Shown in pieces: positions 52,977-61,860 of a stretch of 64,000 nt of DNA. The translations under genes were made by a program, and so were the position numbers. Origin of the DNA: Chitinophaga sp. Cy-1792. Its GTDB lineage: Bacteria; Bacteroidota; Bacteroidia; Chitinophagales; Chitinophagaceae. The stretch lies in NCBI RefSeq assembly GCF_011752935.1, contig NZ_VWWO01000001.1, forward strand, positions 2,914,001-2,978,000, read 5' to 3'. Numbering within the stretch: position 1 is the stretch's first letter; the number at the start of each line of letters is the position of its first letter. The notes below the pieces were generated by a model. That model did not search any database and was not told the DNA's origin. It was given only the letters and a program-made list of their open reading frames with translations.

Positions 52977-54338
52977 TTATTTATTTTCCAGCGGATAGCT
53001 GGCCTGCGCACGTTCTACAGCAGCAATGGTGCTTTGCACGTTTGCCTGTGTTACACTTGTTTGCAGCCTTGCCTGTGTAAGTTGGTTCTGTGCATCCACG
53101 AGCTCGAGGTAAAGCAGCTGCCCTTCCTTGTAAACCTTCAGCTGATCTCGGTAATAGCGCTCCGCGAAGTCGAGCTGTGCCCTGGCGGTATTATAATTTT
53201 TAACTGCGCTGATATAATCGTTCTTTGCCTGAAAGAGCTGTAGCTTCAGCTGGTCTTCCGTTTGCGAAGCGGCCATGCTGACAGCATTCAGCGCTGTTTC
53301 TGATTGTTTGATTTTATACTTGTTTTTGTGAAAACTGAAAAGGTTCCATTCCATGTTTACACCGAAGAAATAATAACGGGTAGTGTTGTCGAATTTGTTG
53401 GGTAATCCCTGGGAACCCAGGTCGAGGAAGGTATTCAGCTTGGGAATGAGGTAGGAGCGTTGCAATTTATTGTTGTACTGATAAGCGCCGATGGCGTGTT
53501 TGTACTCCTGCAGTTCTTCCCGCTGGCTCACATCATCACCGCCTGCCATGGCAGCAGGAATTTCAATGGTGCTGCTGTCTAACACAATGCTGTCTGTCAG
53601 TGGTCTGTTGAGTAGAAAGTTGAAATACGCCCTGGCGTTGTCCCTGTTGTTCTCCGCCTGATTAATGGAGGCCTCGTTTTTTTCTTTCTCTGTTTTGGAG
53701 CGGTACAGCGCTGTATTATTTCTAACACCGTTTCTGACCATGCTTTCGTTGATGCGGATGTTTTCGCTGATCAGGCCATCGGCACTGCGGTAAATGGCTA
53801 CTGCCTGTACTGCCTGATAGTAGCGGTAATAGGCAGTTTTTACATCCTGTACCAGCTGTCTTTTGTATACATTGACAGCTGCCTGCTGCCTGCTCAGTTG
53901 CTCTTTTTTTATCTGCTGGTTGTAATAAATTTCCGCATTGATCAATGGCATACTTGTCCGCACTTTGGCATCTAAGAAGTTGTCGGGGGTCAGCTGGAAT
54001 TTCATGTTCTCCAGGGTAGGGAAATTATGGGTGCCGGTAAGCTGGTTTAAGGTGCTGTAAGCAGGGTTCAGCATATCACCCACAGGGAAGTCAATGGTAC
54101 GGCCGCCGCCTGATTTTACATAGCTGCCCAGAAAGGTAACGTCCGGGCCAAACAGACTTTTGGCTTCTTTCAACGCATAAAGTGCCTGGTCTAACTGAAT
54201 ATTTTGATCTTTCAGGCCTTTGTTGGAGCTAAAAGCCTGCTGGATGTAATTGTCCAAAGCCTGCTGCTGCGCTTTGGCGCTGAAACCTAGTGCCAATGCT
54301 AATATTAACAATGCTCCTTTTGTTATTGATGTTGACAT
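52977..54338 (-). CDS. TolC-family outer-membrane efflux protein
   Basis: This 453-aa protein has a signal peptide (GALLILALALGFSAKAQ) and two outer-membrane-efflux repeats rich in long helices, with typical RQQAAVNVYKRQLVQDVKTAYY and YRDQLKVYKEGQLLYLELVDA-type segments. It forms the outer-membrane duct for the RND pump. It is the first structural gene of the operon. The TetR operator palindrome (54339-54355) abuts its start codon. Confidence 0.95.
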   Translation of the reverse strand: MSTSITKGALLILALALGFSAKAQQQALDNYIQQAFSSNKGLKDQNIQLDQALYALKEAKSLFGPDVTFLGSYVKSGGGRTIDFPVGDMLNPAYSTLNQLTGTHNFPTLENMKFQLTPDNFLDAKVRTSMPLINAEIYYNQQIKKEQLSRQQAAVNVYKRQLVQDVKTAYYRYYQAVQAVAIYRSADGLISENIRINESMVRNGVRNNTALYRSKTEKEKNEASINQAENNRDNARAYFNFLLNRPLTDSIVLDSSTIEIPAAMAGGDDVSQREELQEYKHAIGAYQYNNKLQRSYLIPKLNTFLDLGSQGLPNKFDNTTRYYFFGVNMEWNLFSFHKNKYKIKQSETALNAVSMAASQTEDQLKLQLFQAKNDYISAVKNYNTARAQLDFAERYYRDQLKVYKEGQLLYLELVDAQNQLTQARLQTSVTQANVQSTIAAVERAQASYPLENK

Positions 54339-54355
54339 AATAAACAGTGTTTATT
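54339..54355. promoter_or_regulatory. TetR-type operator next to the TolC start
   Basis: AATAAAC-AGT-GTTTATT is a perfect 7+3+7 palindrome starting one base from the TolC ATG. Related sites with the CTGAACRGTGTTTA form lie at 54404-54424 and 55097-55117. Confidence 0.7.
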
Positions 54356-54399
54356 AATGGATTTAAAAAAATAGCCAATGGCTATACTTGTAATCAATG

Positions 54400-54427
54400 T
54401 TGATATACTGAACGGTGTTTAATACAA
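54400..54427 (-). promoter_or_regulatory. Operator-containing promoter region of the efflux operon
   Basis: The 21-bp motif at 54404-54424 is nearly identical to that in the TetR promoter. A TTG (54425-54427, minus strand) and a weak TATATCAA box (54400-54407) flank it, giving the same arrangement as the TetR promoter. Confidence 0.5.
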
Positions 54428-54435
54428 CTTGTTAA

Positions 54436-54455
54436 AAAAAGCCCGAAGGCTTTTT
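54436..54455 (-). terminator. Terminator of the TetR gene
   Basis: Arms 54436-54443 and 54448-54455 surround a CGAA loop, with A- and T-runs on both sides. It separates the regulator transcript from the efflux operon. Confidence 0.8.
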
Positions 54456-54463
54456 ACTATATT

Positions 54464-55075
54464 TTAAGCGGTGATTTGCGAGATGTAAATCTTTGCAGCA
54501 TTGACGATCAGCTGCTCTAAAACATCATCCGGAAGCTCGGATATTTTGATGCGGCAGCGTAAATTCAGACTCACAAAGCCATGGGCAAAGGCCCAGACGC
54601 TCAATCCTGCTACCATAGGGTCATCAAAGCGGATCAGCTTTTGGTCTACACAGGCTTTTGCAGTACCGGTGAGATAGCTGAAAGCTTCCAGTCCATTATC
54701 CCATTCTTCATCTTCTACCGAATTCATCGGTGCTTTAATGATGAACATCAGGTCATACAATTCCGGATGTGCCTGCGCAAAGGAAACATAAGCAAGCATT
54801 AGCTGCTCCAGCCGTACCAGCGGATTTTCATCAATAATCCGCTCCTTAAACCAGGCGGCCAGTTTATGAAATGCCTCACTCTGTACGTCGTAAAGAAGTT
54901 CATCCTTATCTTTGTAGTACAGATAGATAGTCGCGGGACTGTATTCTATTTTGTCGGCAATATTTCTGATCGATACTTTTTCATATCCTTCAGCCACAAA
55001 CATTTCTATTGCCGCATCCACGATACGCCGCCGCATCTCTGCTTTCTCTCTCTCTTTGCGTTCTGTTATGCCCAT
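54464..55075 (-). CDS. TetR/AcrR-family repressor of the efflux operon
   Basis: This 203-aa protein has the N-terminal TetR helix-turn-helix (RRIVDAAIEMFVAEGYEKVS, then IRNIADKIEYSPATIYLYY). The C-terminal helical ligand domain has little similarity to a named subgroup. It lies just upstream of the TolC/adaptor/RND genes, and repeated palindromic sites occur in its own promoter and ahead of TolC. It is therefore the likely local repressor and represses itself. Confidence 0.94.
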   Translation of the reverse strand: MGITERKEREKAEMRRRIVDAAIEMFVAEGYEKVSIRNIADKIEYSPATIYLYYKDKDELLYDVQSEAFHKLAAWFKERIIDENPLVRLEQLMLAYVSFAQAHPELYDLMFIIKAPMNSVEDEEWDNGLEAFSYLTGTAKACVDQKLIRFDDPMVAGLSVWAFAHGFVSLNLRCRIKISELPDDVLEQLIVNAAKIYISQITA

Positions 55076-55092
55076 TGAAAATATTTACAGTG

Positions 55093-55124
55093 CAAATATA
55101 CTGAACAGTGTTTATTATTTCCAA
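55093..55124 (-). promoter_or_regulatory. TetR gene promoter with operator in the spacer
   Basis: On the minus strand TTG (55122-55124) and a perfect TAnnTTTG (TATATTTG, 55093-55100) are 21 bp apart. The operator motif (55097-55117) fills the spacer, so a bound repressor would block RNA polymerase. Confidence 0.7.
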
Positions 55125-55152
55125 ATATCTTTCAATGTTTTTTGAAAATAAA

Positions 55153-55203
55153 AAAACGCTGACTGACAGTTGTTCTCTGTAAGAACTTGTCAGTCAGCGT
55201 TTT
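55153..55203 (-). terminator. Terminator of the DUF4838 operon
   Basis: Arms 55153-55168 and 55188-55203 (16 bp, perfect) surround a 19-nt loop with T-runs at both ends. It ends the operon 55220-64000 before the TetR promoter. Confidence 0.88.
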
Positions 55204-55219
55204 ATCTTTATAAATTTAC

Positions 55220-57463
55220 TTATTGTACCACAATCTCATCACAACACAGGCTAGCCTGTTTGCTACTGACAGCCCGCCATTCCGGCAAATGAGGCGCACA
55301 AACGGCCGTAACCCGGATATAACGGGAGTTAACCGCACCTGTGAAGAGATAGTGCGAAATACTGGCTGTAAAGTCCTCACCGGGCACAGGAATCTGTTTG
55401 GTGCCAAAGACTTTGTAATTGCTGCCATCATCGGAAGTCTCCACCTTTATACTCACCGGCACAAAAATGTAATGCCGCGCATCTTCCAGGAAATTCATAC
55501 TGACCGACTTCACCGGCTTGCTGCTACCCAGGTCTATCGTTGCAACCATGTCTTTACCATAGGTAAATAGCCAGTTATAGCTGAAGTCTGTCGTGCCAAA
55601 TAAACCGTCTGTCAGGGTTTTCTCCTTCATGGGACTGTATTCCGGCGTATATGGATTTACCAGCGTCACGGGCGCCCTGAATGCCAGGCCACCTATAAAC
55701 TGCTGCGCCAGCAACTTAGCCCATTCCTGCTGATAAGCATCGGGAGACAAACCGCCCTCAGCTAATTCAGTGACACCTGCGGCTTTGCTGTTGGTCACAA
55801 ACTGCTGCACACGCTGCGGCCACCGCGGATTTACAACATAAGTATTTCCGGATGGCATGAGGTATCCATATTTCTCTGTTCCATATGTCCGGGATTGCTG
55901 CAATACTGCATATTCCAGTGATAACCTCGCCTTATATACATGCTTTAATGCCACAGGGTCCTGCTCCACGGCCGCTTCGGCCTTGTCCAGCAAACTACTG
56001 TACTGGTCTATCTTTGCCGGCGATAAGTAATCTTTTGCGCTGTAAACCGGGCTGCCGTAAATATCCAGTACGGCATGCGTCTGCTGCACGGCATTGGTGA
56101 GTGCCTGCACATATTGCTGGATATAAGGCGCTGCCGCTTTATAGTGGCTTTGCATGAAATCGGCTGTAACCGCCTTGATATCTGCATCCTGGTTCCATAA
56201 CAGTGCCGCCTGTACGTAACTGTTGTATTCGGCCATATCGCCGTAAGTTTCACCACTGCCTTGTGAAAACACCCCTTTTACATGATTAGCCTTAAAATAC
56301 GCCATATTAGGCTGCAGGTTCGCATAATCCGGGAAAGGGCAGAGGTAATTGGTGAACTGTGTGGTATAATCCCAGATAAACAGATTATTGGTCATCTGCG
56401 ACCAGGATGTCAGATTCTTTCTGAAATCGGCCGCAGAGGCGATTGTCTGCAATGGCTGCTGTCGGTAAGCATCTATGGTACTCAGGAAGATGAATACATT
56501 ATGTGCGGGCCTGGTCTTTGCAGGCGCCTTGGCGCTGTAGCCATAGGCCAGCGTAGTAAACTGCTGCTCGGGAAACGCTGCAGCGACACGGTTGACGAAA
56601 CGTATCAACGCACCGGCATGACTGCCTTCTTCTTCATCGGCTTTCCTACACTGATCGCAGGTACAATAACCTGGGCCATCTTCCGGAGAGATAGACCAGT
56701 AAACGGCATCAGGGTGTGTGGCTATTGCTTTTCTGAAATAGGCCACGGTAAGGTTGTATACCTGTTCATTACTCAGGCATAACTGCAATGCCTGACGTTT
56801 TCCATTTACTAAGGAATAATATTCAGGATGTGCCGCGAAGTGTTGGTCGGGTGGAAGGATCTTAAAGAAGGAATGTCCCCATAAACCCCACAAATCTTCG
56901 AAGCGCTGCAATCCATGCCAGTCCAGGTATTCCGGGTCTGTACTCATCGGATAGTAGCTTTCCCGGTACACAAATACAGGCTCCTGTAAATCCTTCAGGC
57001 CATCGGGCAGCGTAATGGTTTTTGCGGTGGGAACAAAGGCTGCTTCGCCGGATGTCTTACGGCAATGCATATACGTATCCAACAGGTGATAGGCGCCATA
57101 CAAAACGCCTTTACCGCTTCCACCACGTACATACACCGCTTTTCCGGTGGTACCGATATAATAGCCATCTCCATAAACCTTCTCCGGGCCACTGGTATGG
57201 TCTGTATTTCCTACGAAAATGGCGGTGCTGCCAGAAAAATTATTCTCTTTAACTACCGGCAGTTTAACGCCGCTGATCTTTTGTATATAATCCTGTAACA
57301 CGGTGGCTGCCTTGCTTTCAGCTTTGGAAGGGGCTGCCGGTGTTACGATGCTGTATTCACTATGTCCGTTGCTGACCACACTAATATCCCCGTTGGCCGT
57401 GCCACAGCTACTATTCCAGATCAGTAACATGGTTAAAAGGATATTGCTCATTGTTCGAATCAT
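55220..57463 (-). CDS. DUF4838 lipoprotein with C-terminal discoidin-like domain
   Basis: This 747-aa lipoprotein (LLIWNSSC|GTANGD) has an N-terminal alpha/beta domain of the GH67/GH20-N type (AATVLQDYIQKISGVKLPVV). The DUF4838 domain follows: WGLWGHSFFKILPPDQHFAA, a LQLCLSNEQVYNLTV strand, SPEDGPGYCTCDQC (about 265-270) and TLAYGYS. The C-terminus (about 615-745) looks like an F5/8 discoidin carbohydrate-binding fold (TDGLFGTTDFSYNWL, YIRVTAV). DUF4838 is predicted to be glycosidase-like. It is the last gene of the synthase operon and starts 9 bp after the YaiO-like gene, suggesting it acts on the polymer made by it. Confidence 0.85.
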   Translation of the reverse strand: MIRTMSNILLTMLLIWNSSCGTANGDISVVSNGHSEYSIVTPAAPSKAESKAATVLQDYIQKISGVKLPVVKENNFSGSTAIFVGNTDHTSGPEKVYGDGYYIGTTGKAVYVRGGSGKGVLYGAYHLLDTYMHCRKTSGEAAFVPTAKTITLPDGLKDLQEPVFVYRESYYPMSTDPEYLDWHGLQRFEDLWGLWGHSFFKILPPDQHFAAHPEYYSLVNGKRQALQLCLSNEQVYNLTVAYFRKAIATHPDAVYWSISPEDGPGYCTCDQCRKADEEEGSHAGALIRFVNRVAAAFPEQQFTTLAYGYSAKAPAKTRPAHNVFIFLSTIDAYRQQPLQTIASAADFRKNLTSWSQMTNNLFIWDYTTQFTNYLCPFPDYANLQPNMAYFKANHVKGVFSQGSGETYGDMAEYNSYVQAALLWNQDADIKAVTADFMQSHYKAAAPYIQQYVQALTNAVQQTHAVLDIYGSPVYSAKDYLSPAKIDQYSSLLDKAEAAVEQDPVALKHVYKARLSLEYAVLQQSRTYGTEKYGYLMPSGNTYVVNPRWPQRVQQFVTNSKAAGVTELAEGGLSPDAYQQEWAKLLAQQFIGGLAFRAPVTLVNPYTPEYSPMKEKTLTDGLFGTTDFSYNWLFTYGKDMVATIDLGSSKPVKSVSMNFLEDARHYIFVPVSIKVETSDDGSNYKVFGTKQIPVPGEDFTASISHYLFTGAVNSRYIRVTAVCAPHLPEWRAVSSKQASLCCDEIVVQ

Positions 57464-57472
57464 TATTGGTTA

Positions 57473-60334
57473 CTAAAATTTGCGCATGAGCACCACATAG
57501 ATGTCATACTGGTTTCCATATTGATTAGCCGCTAATTTTGAATTGATCCATGTACCATACAGTCCCAGCGTTGTACGGTATTTAAATACTTTCTGGTAAC
57601 CAGCTGCCACACTATGTGTCAGCAGACCCGACAACTGTTCGTAGTTGATCAGTCGGCTGCGGTCATCCGGGGAAGTTCCCAGTCCTGCAATTAACGATAT
57701 GAAATCGGTATGCGCCGGTGTTGTGTAATACCTGGTGGTCAGATTGAATGAGGTCGTCGTTTTTGGCGATTCACTAATCACGTAGGCACGAAGGTTTACC
57801 CAGAAATCCCCGAATGGTTTTGCCACAGAAACCACGCCGGAAACGCTGGTCAGACTATCCAAATTCAGGTATCTCGCACCGAGCTCCAGCTCTATGTCGT
57901 GTTTGAAGGTCTTGAATATAGAGTAGGCAGCCCTTATCTGTGGGAAAACTACCTTGTTGGAGTAGGTAATCAATCCATAACTGTAGAGCTTAGGATTATG
58001 CACATAGTACATTTCTGCTTCTCCCTGTAATCCGTTACCATTCTGCCTGCCGGCATAATCCAGCCGGAAAGCATAAGAGCCCTTTTTGATGAACCTTCTG
58101 TATTCAACGGTCGCGATATTATACCGGTTATCGGTATAGTCATAGGTACTGTTGAGATAGTAAAGCCCAAACTGGTTTTTCATGGTCTTTACCGCCAGCA
58201 GGTCGTAGTAATCTTTATTGGTCGTAGTCGGGAAACGCTTTGCCAGCGTATCTGCAGCCAGCGATGCGGCAGCATAATCCTTTTTATTTTCGAGTGTATT
58301 TACACGTTTCAGCAGGAAGTTTTCATTGTCAGGATAATACTTCAATGCCTGGTTAACGTATACCATCGCGCTGTCATATCGTTTTTCTCCGTTCAGCTGG
58401 TTAATGCTGTACAGTAATGCCAGTGAGTCTTTGGGATTTATTTCCAATACTTTTCCAAAGGCCGTCAGTGCACTGTCTGGCTGCTGGTTGCGCTGATAGG
58501 CAGTACCAGCGGACATCAGGCTGCTCACATAGGCTGTTTTGAATTTAGCGGTATAAGGATAACGTGCCATCAGGTCGCTGGTGATAGCAGCTGCTTCATT
58601 GTAGCGGCCTGCATCCTGTAATACACTTGCTTTCTTCAGCAGTAAATCCTTATCGTTAGGGTAGTAGCTGAGTGCTTTATCGCTGTAAAGCAGGGCACTG
58701 TCCAGCTGCTGGGTGGCACTTTGCAGGTTGATCATATAATCCAGCGCATCCCTGTTGTCGGGCTGTACTTCCAGTACGCTGTATATCTGTTGTTTGGCAA
58801 GATCATATTCTTCTGCACGCATCAGGTTACGGGCTGCTGCCAGCCTGAGTTCAGCCAGACTGCCCTTATAATTCTCATTACCCGGATGGCGGCTGCTGAG
58901 GTTATTCAGTATGGCAGCGGCGCCATCAAAATCCCCGGCTGTTTCAAGCAGGCCCGCTTTACGCAGCAGGAATTTTTCATTGTCGGGGTAGAAGGATAAT
59001 GCGTTGTCTGTGGCTTTCAGCGCGGCTTTGTTATCCTTTAATGATGCGTAGGTATTAATCACGAGTCCGAGCAGGGTAGTGTCGCGTGGACTCACTTTAA
59101 GCCCTGTCTGGAAATTAGCCAGTGCCAGATCGTATTGTTCTTCTGCCATGTACTGGCGGCCGGATTGCGTTTCCAGGTTCACGAGCCTGTCGCGGAGGTC
59201 GTTGTTAGGCGCGCGCTGGTACAGCACTTCAGCGATAGCAGCTGCGGCGCCGTAGCGGTGGTCCCCTTCAAGAACGTCCATCTTTAAGTTCAATAAACGC
59301 TGATCGTTAGGATTGCTACGCAATCCTTTGTTGATCCATGCAAGTGCTTCCATATAGGCACCTCTGGCCATGCTGTAGCCGATTACTTTGTCCAGTGCTT
59401 CTCTGTTACCAGGATTTTTTTCCAGTACAGAGAGGTATAGCGAGTAGGGATCGGTGTTAGTATAATATGCTGCAGCTTCCATGCGCAGCGCGGTTTCCAG
59501 GCTATGTGCCTTTGCATCATTGGGATATCTTCTGTAAATCTGTTGTAATACGCTCAGGGCATCTGCATAAGCATGCATTTCCTGCAAAATGCCGAGCTTC
59601 TTCATCAACAGATCATAATTATCGGGCTGGCCGGTGAGTAAATTATTGACTACATCCAGGGCGTGTGGCAGGTTACCACCTCGTAATTCCGTACCCAGTC
59701 CGGCTTCACGGGCTTCCTTGTTCTGCGGGTCTACGGCCAGTACTTTATCAAAGCTCTGTCGTGCCATGTTGAAATTTCCCTGCTGCTGATGATATAGGCC
59801 AGCCATCAGGTAATGATCTACATAAGCTCTTTTTACAGTAGAGTCGTCCGGATAATGTTCCAGTATATTTTCTGCCCACTGATCACCACGATATAATTTT
59901 TTCTGTATGCCCAATATCTCCAGCTTCTTCACCATGAAGTCTTTACTGCCCGGAAACACCACCAGGGCTTCATCTGCATAACATTCTGCCTCTGTATAAT
60001 TCCCGGTGGTCATCTCTATATTAATGCCTATGTAGTAGGCATCTCTATACTTCGGATCTTTCTCCAGCACGCTTTTGGTATATTTTCTGGCCAGGTCATA
60101 CTTGTGTGTGAGCATGTACAGTTTGGCCAGCAGGAGTTCCTGGTCAATAAAGTCGGGCTGTTCTTTCAGCGCTTTTAGGGAAAGGTCGATGGCCTTTTCA
60201 TAATGCTGCTGTTTTGTTTCCTGAACGGCCTGATCATAAAATGCTTCCGCCTGATTTTTTTTCTTTTTAAGAAACTGCGCCTGTGCCTCAAATGTGAAGC
60301 ATAGCAGCAAAATAAGTGTTATATACTTGTTCAT
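57473..60334 (-). CDS. TPR protein with YaiO-type C-terminal beta-barrel
   Basis: The chosen start at 60334 gives a signal peptide (MNKYITLILLLCFTFEAQAQ); the frame open to 60562 overlaps the synthase gene and is rejected. The protein is 953 aa. Residues about 30-700 are tandem TPR repeats, with many copies of the form ALxxYPxNxxLLLKKAxxLxxxG. The final 230 residues are a YaiO-family outer-membrane barrel (YRRFIKKGSYAFRLDYAGR and a last strand DIYVVLMRKF). TPR plus barrel is the layout of PgaA-type exopolysaccharide export porins. It lies 23 bp after the GT2 gene. Confidence 0.85.
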   Translation of the reverse strand: MNKYITLILLLCFTFEAQAQFLKKKKNQAEAFYDQAVQETKQQHYEKAIDLSLKALKEQPDFIDQELLLAKLYMLTHKYDLARKYTKSVLEKDPKYRDAYYIGINIEMTTGNYTEAECYADEALVVFPGSKDFMVKKLEILGIQKKLYRGDQWAENILEHYPDDSTVKRAYVDHYLMAGLYHQQQGNFNMARQSFDKVLAVDPQNKEAREAGLGTELRGGNLPHALDVVNNLLTGQPDNYDLLMKKLGILQEMHAYADALSVLQQIYRRYPNDAKAHSLETALRMEAAAYYTNTDPYSLYLSVLEKNPGNREALDKVIGYSMARGAYMEALAWINKGLRSNPNDQRLLNLKMDVLEGDHRYGAAAAIAEVLYQRAPNNDLRDRLVNLETQSGRQYMAEEQYDLALANFQTGLKVSPRDTTLLGLVINTYASLKDNKAALKATDNALSFYPDNEKFLLRKAGLLETAGDFDGAAAILNNLSSRHPGNENYKGSLAELRLAAARNLMRAEEYDLAKQQIYSVLEVQPDNRDALDYMINLQSATQQLDSALLYSDKALSYYPNDKDLLLKKASVLQDAGRYNEAAAITSDLMARYPYTAKFKTAYVSSLMSAGTAYQRNQQPDSALTAFGKVLEINPKDSLALLYSINQLNGEKRYDSAMVYVNQALKYYPDNENFLLKRVNTLENKKDYAAASLAADTLAKRFPTTTNKDYYDLLAVKTMKNQFGLYYLNSTYDYTDNRYNIATVEYRRFIKKGSYAFRLDYAGRQNGNGLQGEAEMYYVHNPKLYSYGLITYSNKVVFPQIRAAYSIFKTFKHDIELELGARYLNLDSLTSVSGVVSVAKPFGDFWVNLRAYVISESPKTTTSFNLTTRYYTTPAHTDFISLIAGLGTSPDDRSRLINYEQLSGLLTHSVAAGYQKVFKYRTTLGLYGTWINSKLAANQYGNQYDIYVVLMRKF

Positions 60335-60357
60335 CTTTATCCTCAAAATCATATAAT

Positions 60358-61842
60358 TTAATTCGGCTTCTTCGGAGCAAAGCCCTGACGCTGCATATTT
60401 CCCCAGGAAGTTTTCTTCCCGATCAGGAAGAACCAGTAACCTCTCAAAGCAAAAAATACGATCAGCGGGTGATATAATATTGGTTCGAGGAAGGCCATGA
60501 AAGTAAGGCCGATTACCTCTTTCCAGGTTTTGTAATGTGGATAGGTGAGCTGGTCCCAGCACATCGCCAATGTGGTGATGGTGATGGAGAACAGGTATAC
60601 AAATAGTAACAATATTTTGGCGTAGGGCCAGTTTACCTGGTGTGTAAATATCAGGTAGATGTAAAAAATAATACCCGCAAATTCGATAATAGGTGCGAGA
60701 AATTCGAAGAGCAGGTTGTAGGGTAATACAATCAGTCCGAGTTTCTTATAGCGGGGGTTTAAAATGATGTGCCGGTGAATGGTCATGATCTCCGCGAGTC
60801 CGCGGCCCCAGCGGGTGCGCTGGCGGCTGAATACCTTCATGGTTGCCGGTCCTTCTGTCCAGCACTGGCTGGTAGGAATATAACGGATGGCATATTTGAG
60901 TTTGTTATCTACCATATAACTGGCCATACGCGTAACGATATCCATATCTTCTGCGAATGACTGATGGTCGTACCCGCCGGCTTTGATGGCGATTTCCTTG
61001 TCAAACAAACCTAATCCGCCGGAAACATTCGGTACGCTGTTGATAGCGCTCCATCCCATCTTACCCAATACATAGGCACGGATATATTCCATTTCCTGGA
61101 ATCTGGGAAGATATTTCCGTGGCGGCTTTACACGCACCATCACGCCTTCGTCTACTTCGCAGGAGTTTACCAGGCGAAGCGTGGCGCCGGTGGCTATCAC
61201 ACGCATACTATCTTCTTCTACGTGTACATAACCACATTCCGGACAAGGTTCTCCGATTTCTTTGATCTTCTTATGTTCCTCATTCATGAAGGGATGTACC
61301 ATGCGCAGCAATGTATCCCTGTCCAGGATACAGTCTACGTCCGTACAGAGGAAATAGTCGAACGCGGCAGCGTTGATGCCGGCATTGGAGGCATCTGCCT
61401 TGGACTTACCATTCACCTTATCGATCACCAGCAGTTTGTCGTAGGCGATATTGGTAGATTTAAACATCCTTCGTACCGGCCTGGTGATAATGCGTTCGTT
61501 ATAGGCGAAATCTACTTCTACCAGTTCAAACTCATTAATAAGTTTTTCTAATGTATCATCTGTGCTTCCATCGTTTACAATAATAACTTCAAACTTTGTA
61601 TAGTTCAGCGTCAGGAGGGAGCGCACATTGGAGATGATGGTCACGCCTTCATTAAAGGCGGGCGCAATCACCGATATCCCGGGCGTTAGTGGAGAATCCA
61701 GCAACAGGGAATAGTCGGTAAACGGCTGCCGTTTTTTGAACCTGCGTACACCATAGTTACTCAGTATGGCCAGGAGGGCATACGTGAGCAGCATAACGAT
61801 GCCGTAGATAAAAACACAATTCTGAAATATAGTACCGACCAT
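60358..61842 (-). CDS. Membrane GT2 polysaccharide synthase, paralogue with CPEC insertion
   Basis: This 494-aa protein has one N-terminal membrane helix, a GT2 domain and C-terminal helices, the plan of PgaC/BcsA-type processive synthases. Motifs are IIVNDGSTD (D91), TDVDC (168-170), AEDMD (E298, D299) and QRTRW (341-345). Compared with the adjacent paralogue it has an extra stretch of about 22 residues (190-212) with CPECG and YVHVEEDS just before IATGATLR. The full acidic set suggests that it is active. Confidence 0.93.
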   Translation of the reverse strand: MVGTIFQNCVFIYGIVMLLTYALLAILSNYGVRRFKKRQPFTDYSLLLDSPLTPGISVIAPAFNEGVTIISNVRSLLTLNYTKFEVIIVNDGSTDDTLEKLINEFELVEVDFAYNERIITRPVRRMFKSTNIAYDKLLVIDKVNGKSKADASNAGINAAAFDYFLCTDVDCILDRDTLLRMVHPFMNEEHKKIKEIGEPCPECGYVHVEEDSMRVIATGATLRLVNSCEVDEGVMVRVKPPRKYLPRFQEMEYIRAYVLGKMGWSAINSVPNVSGGLGLFDKEIAIKAGGYDHQSFAEDMDIVTRMASYMVDNKLKYAIRYIPTSQCWTEGPATMKVFSRQRTRWGRGLAEIMTIHRHIILNPRYKKLGLIVLPYNLLFEFLAPIIEFAGIIFYIYLIFTHQVNWPYAKILLLFVYLFSITITTLAMCWDQLTYPHYKTWKEVIGLTFMAFLEPILYHPLIVFFALRGYWFFLIGKKTSWGNMQRQGFAPKKPN

Positions 61843-61860
61843 GTGTTAAATGTTTGGATA

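Noticed and set aside
60335..60562. Upstream extension of the TPR/YaiO gene
   Set aside because: It overlaps the synthase gene and hides a good signal peptide starting at 60334.
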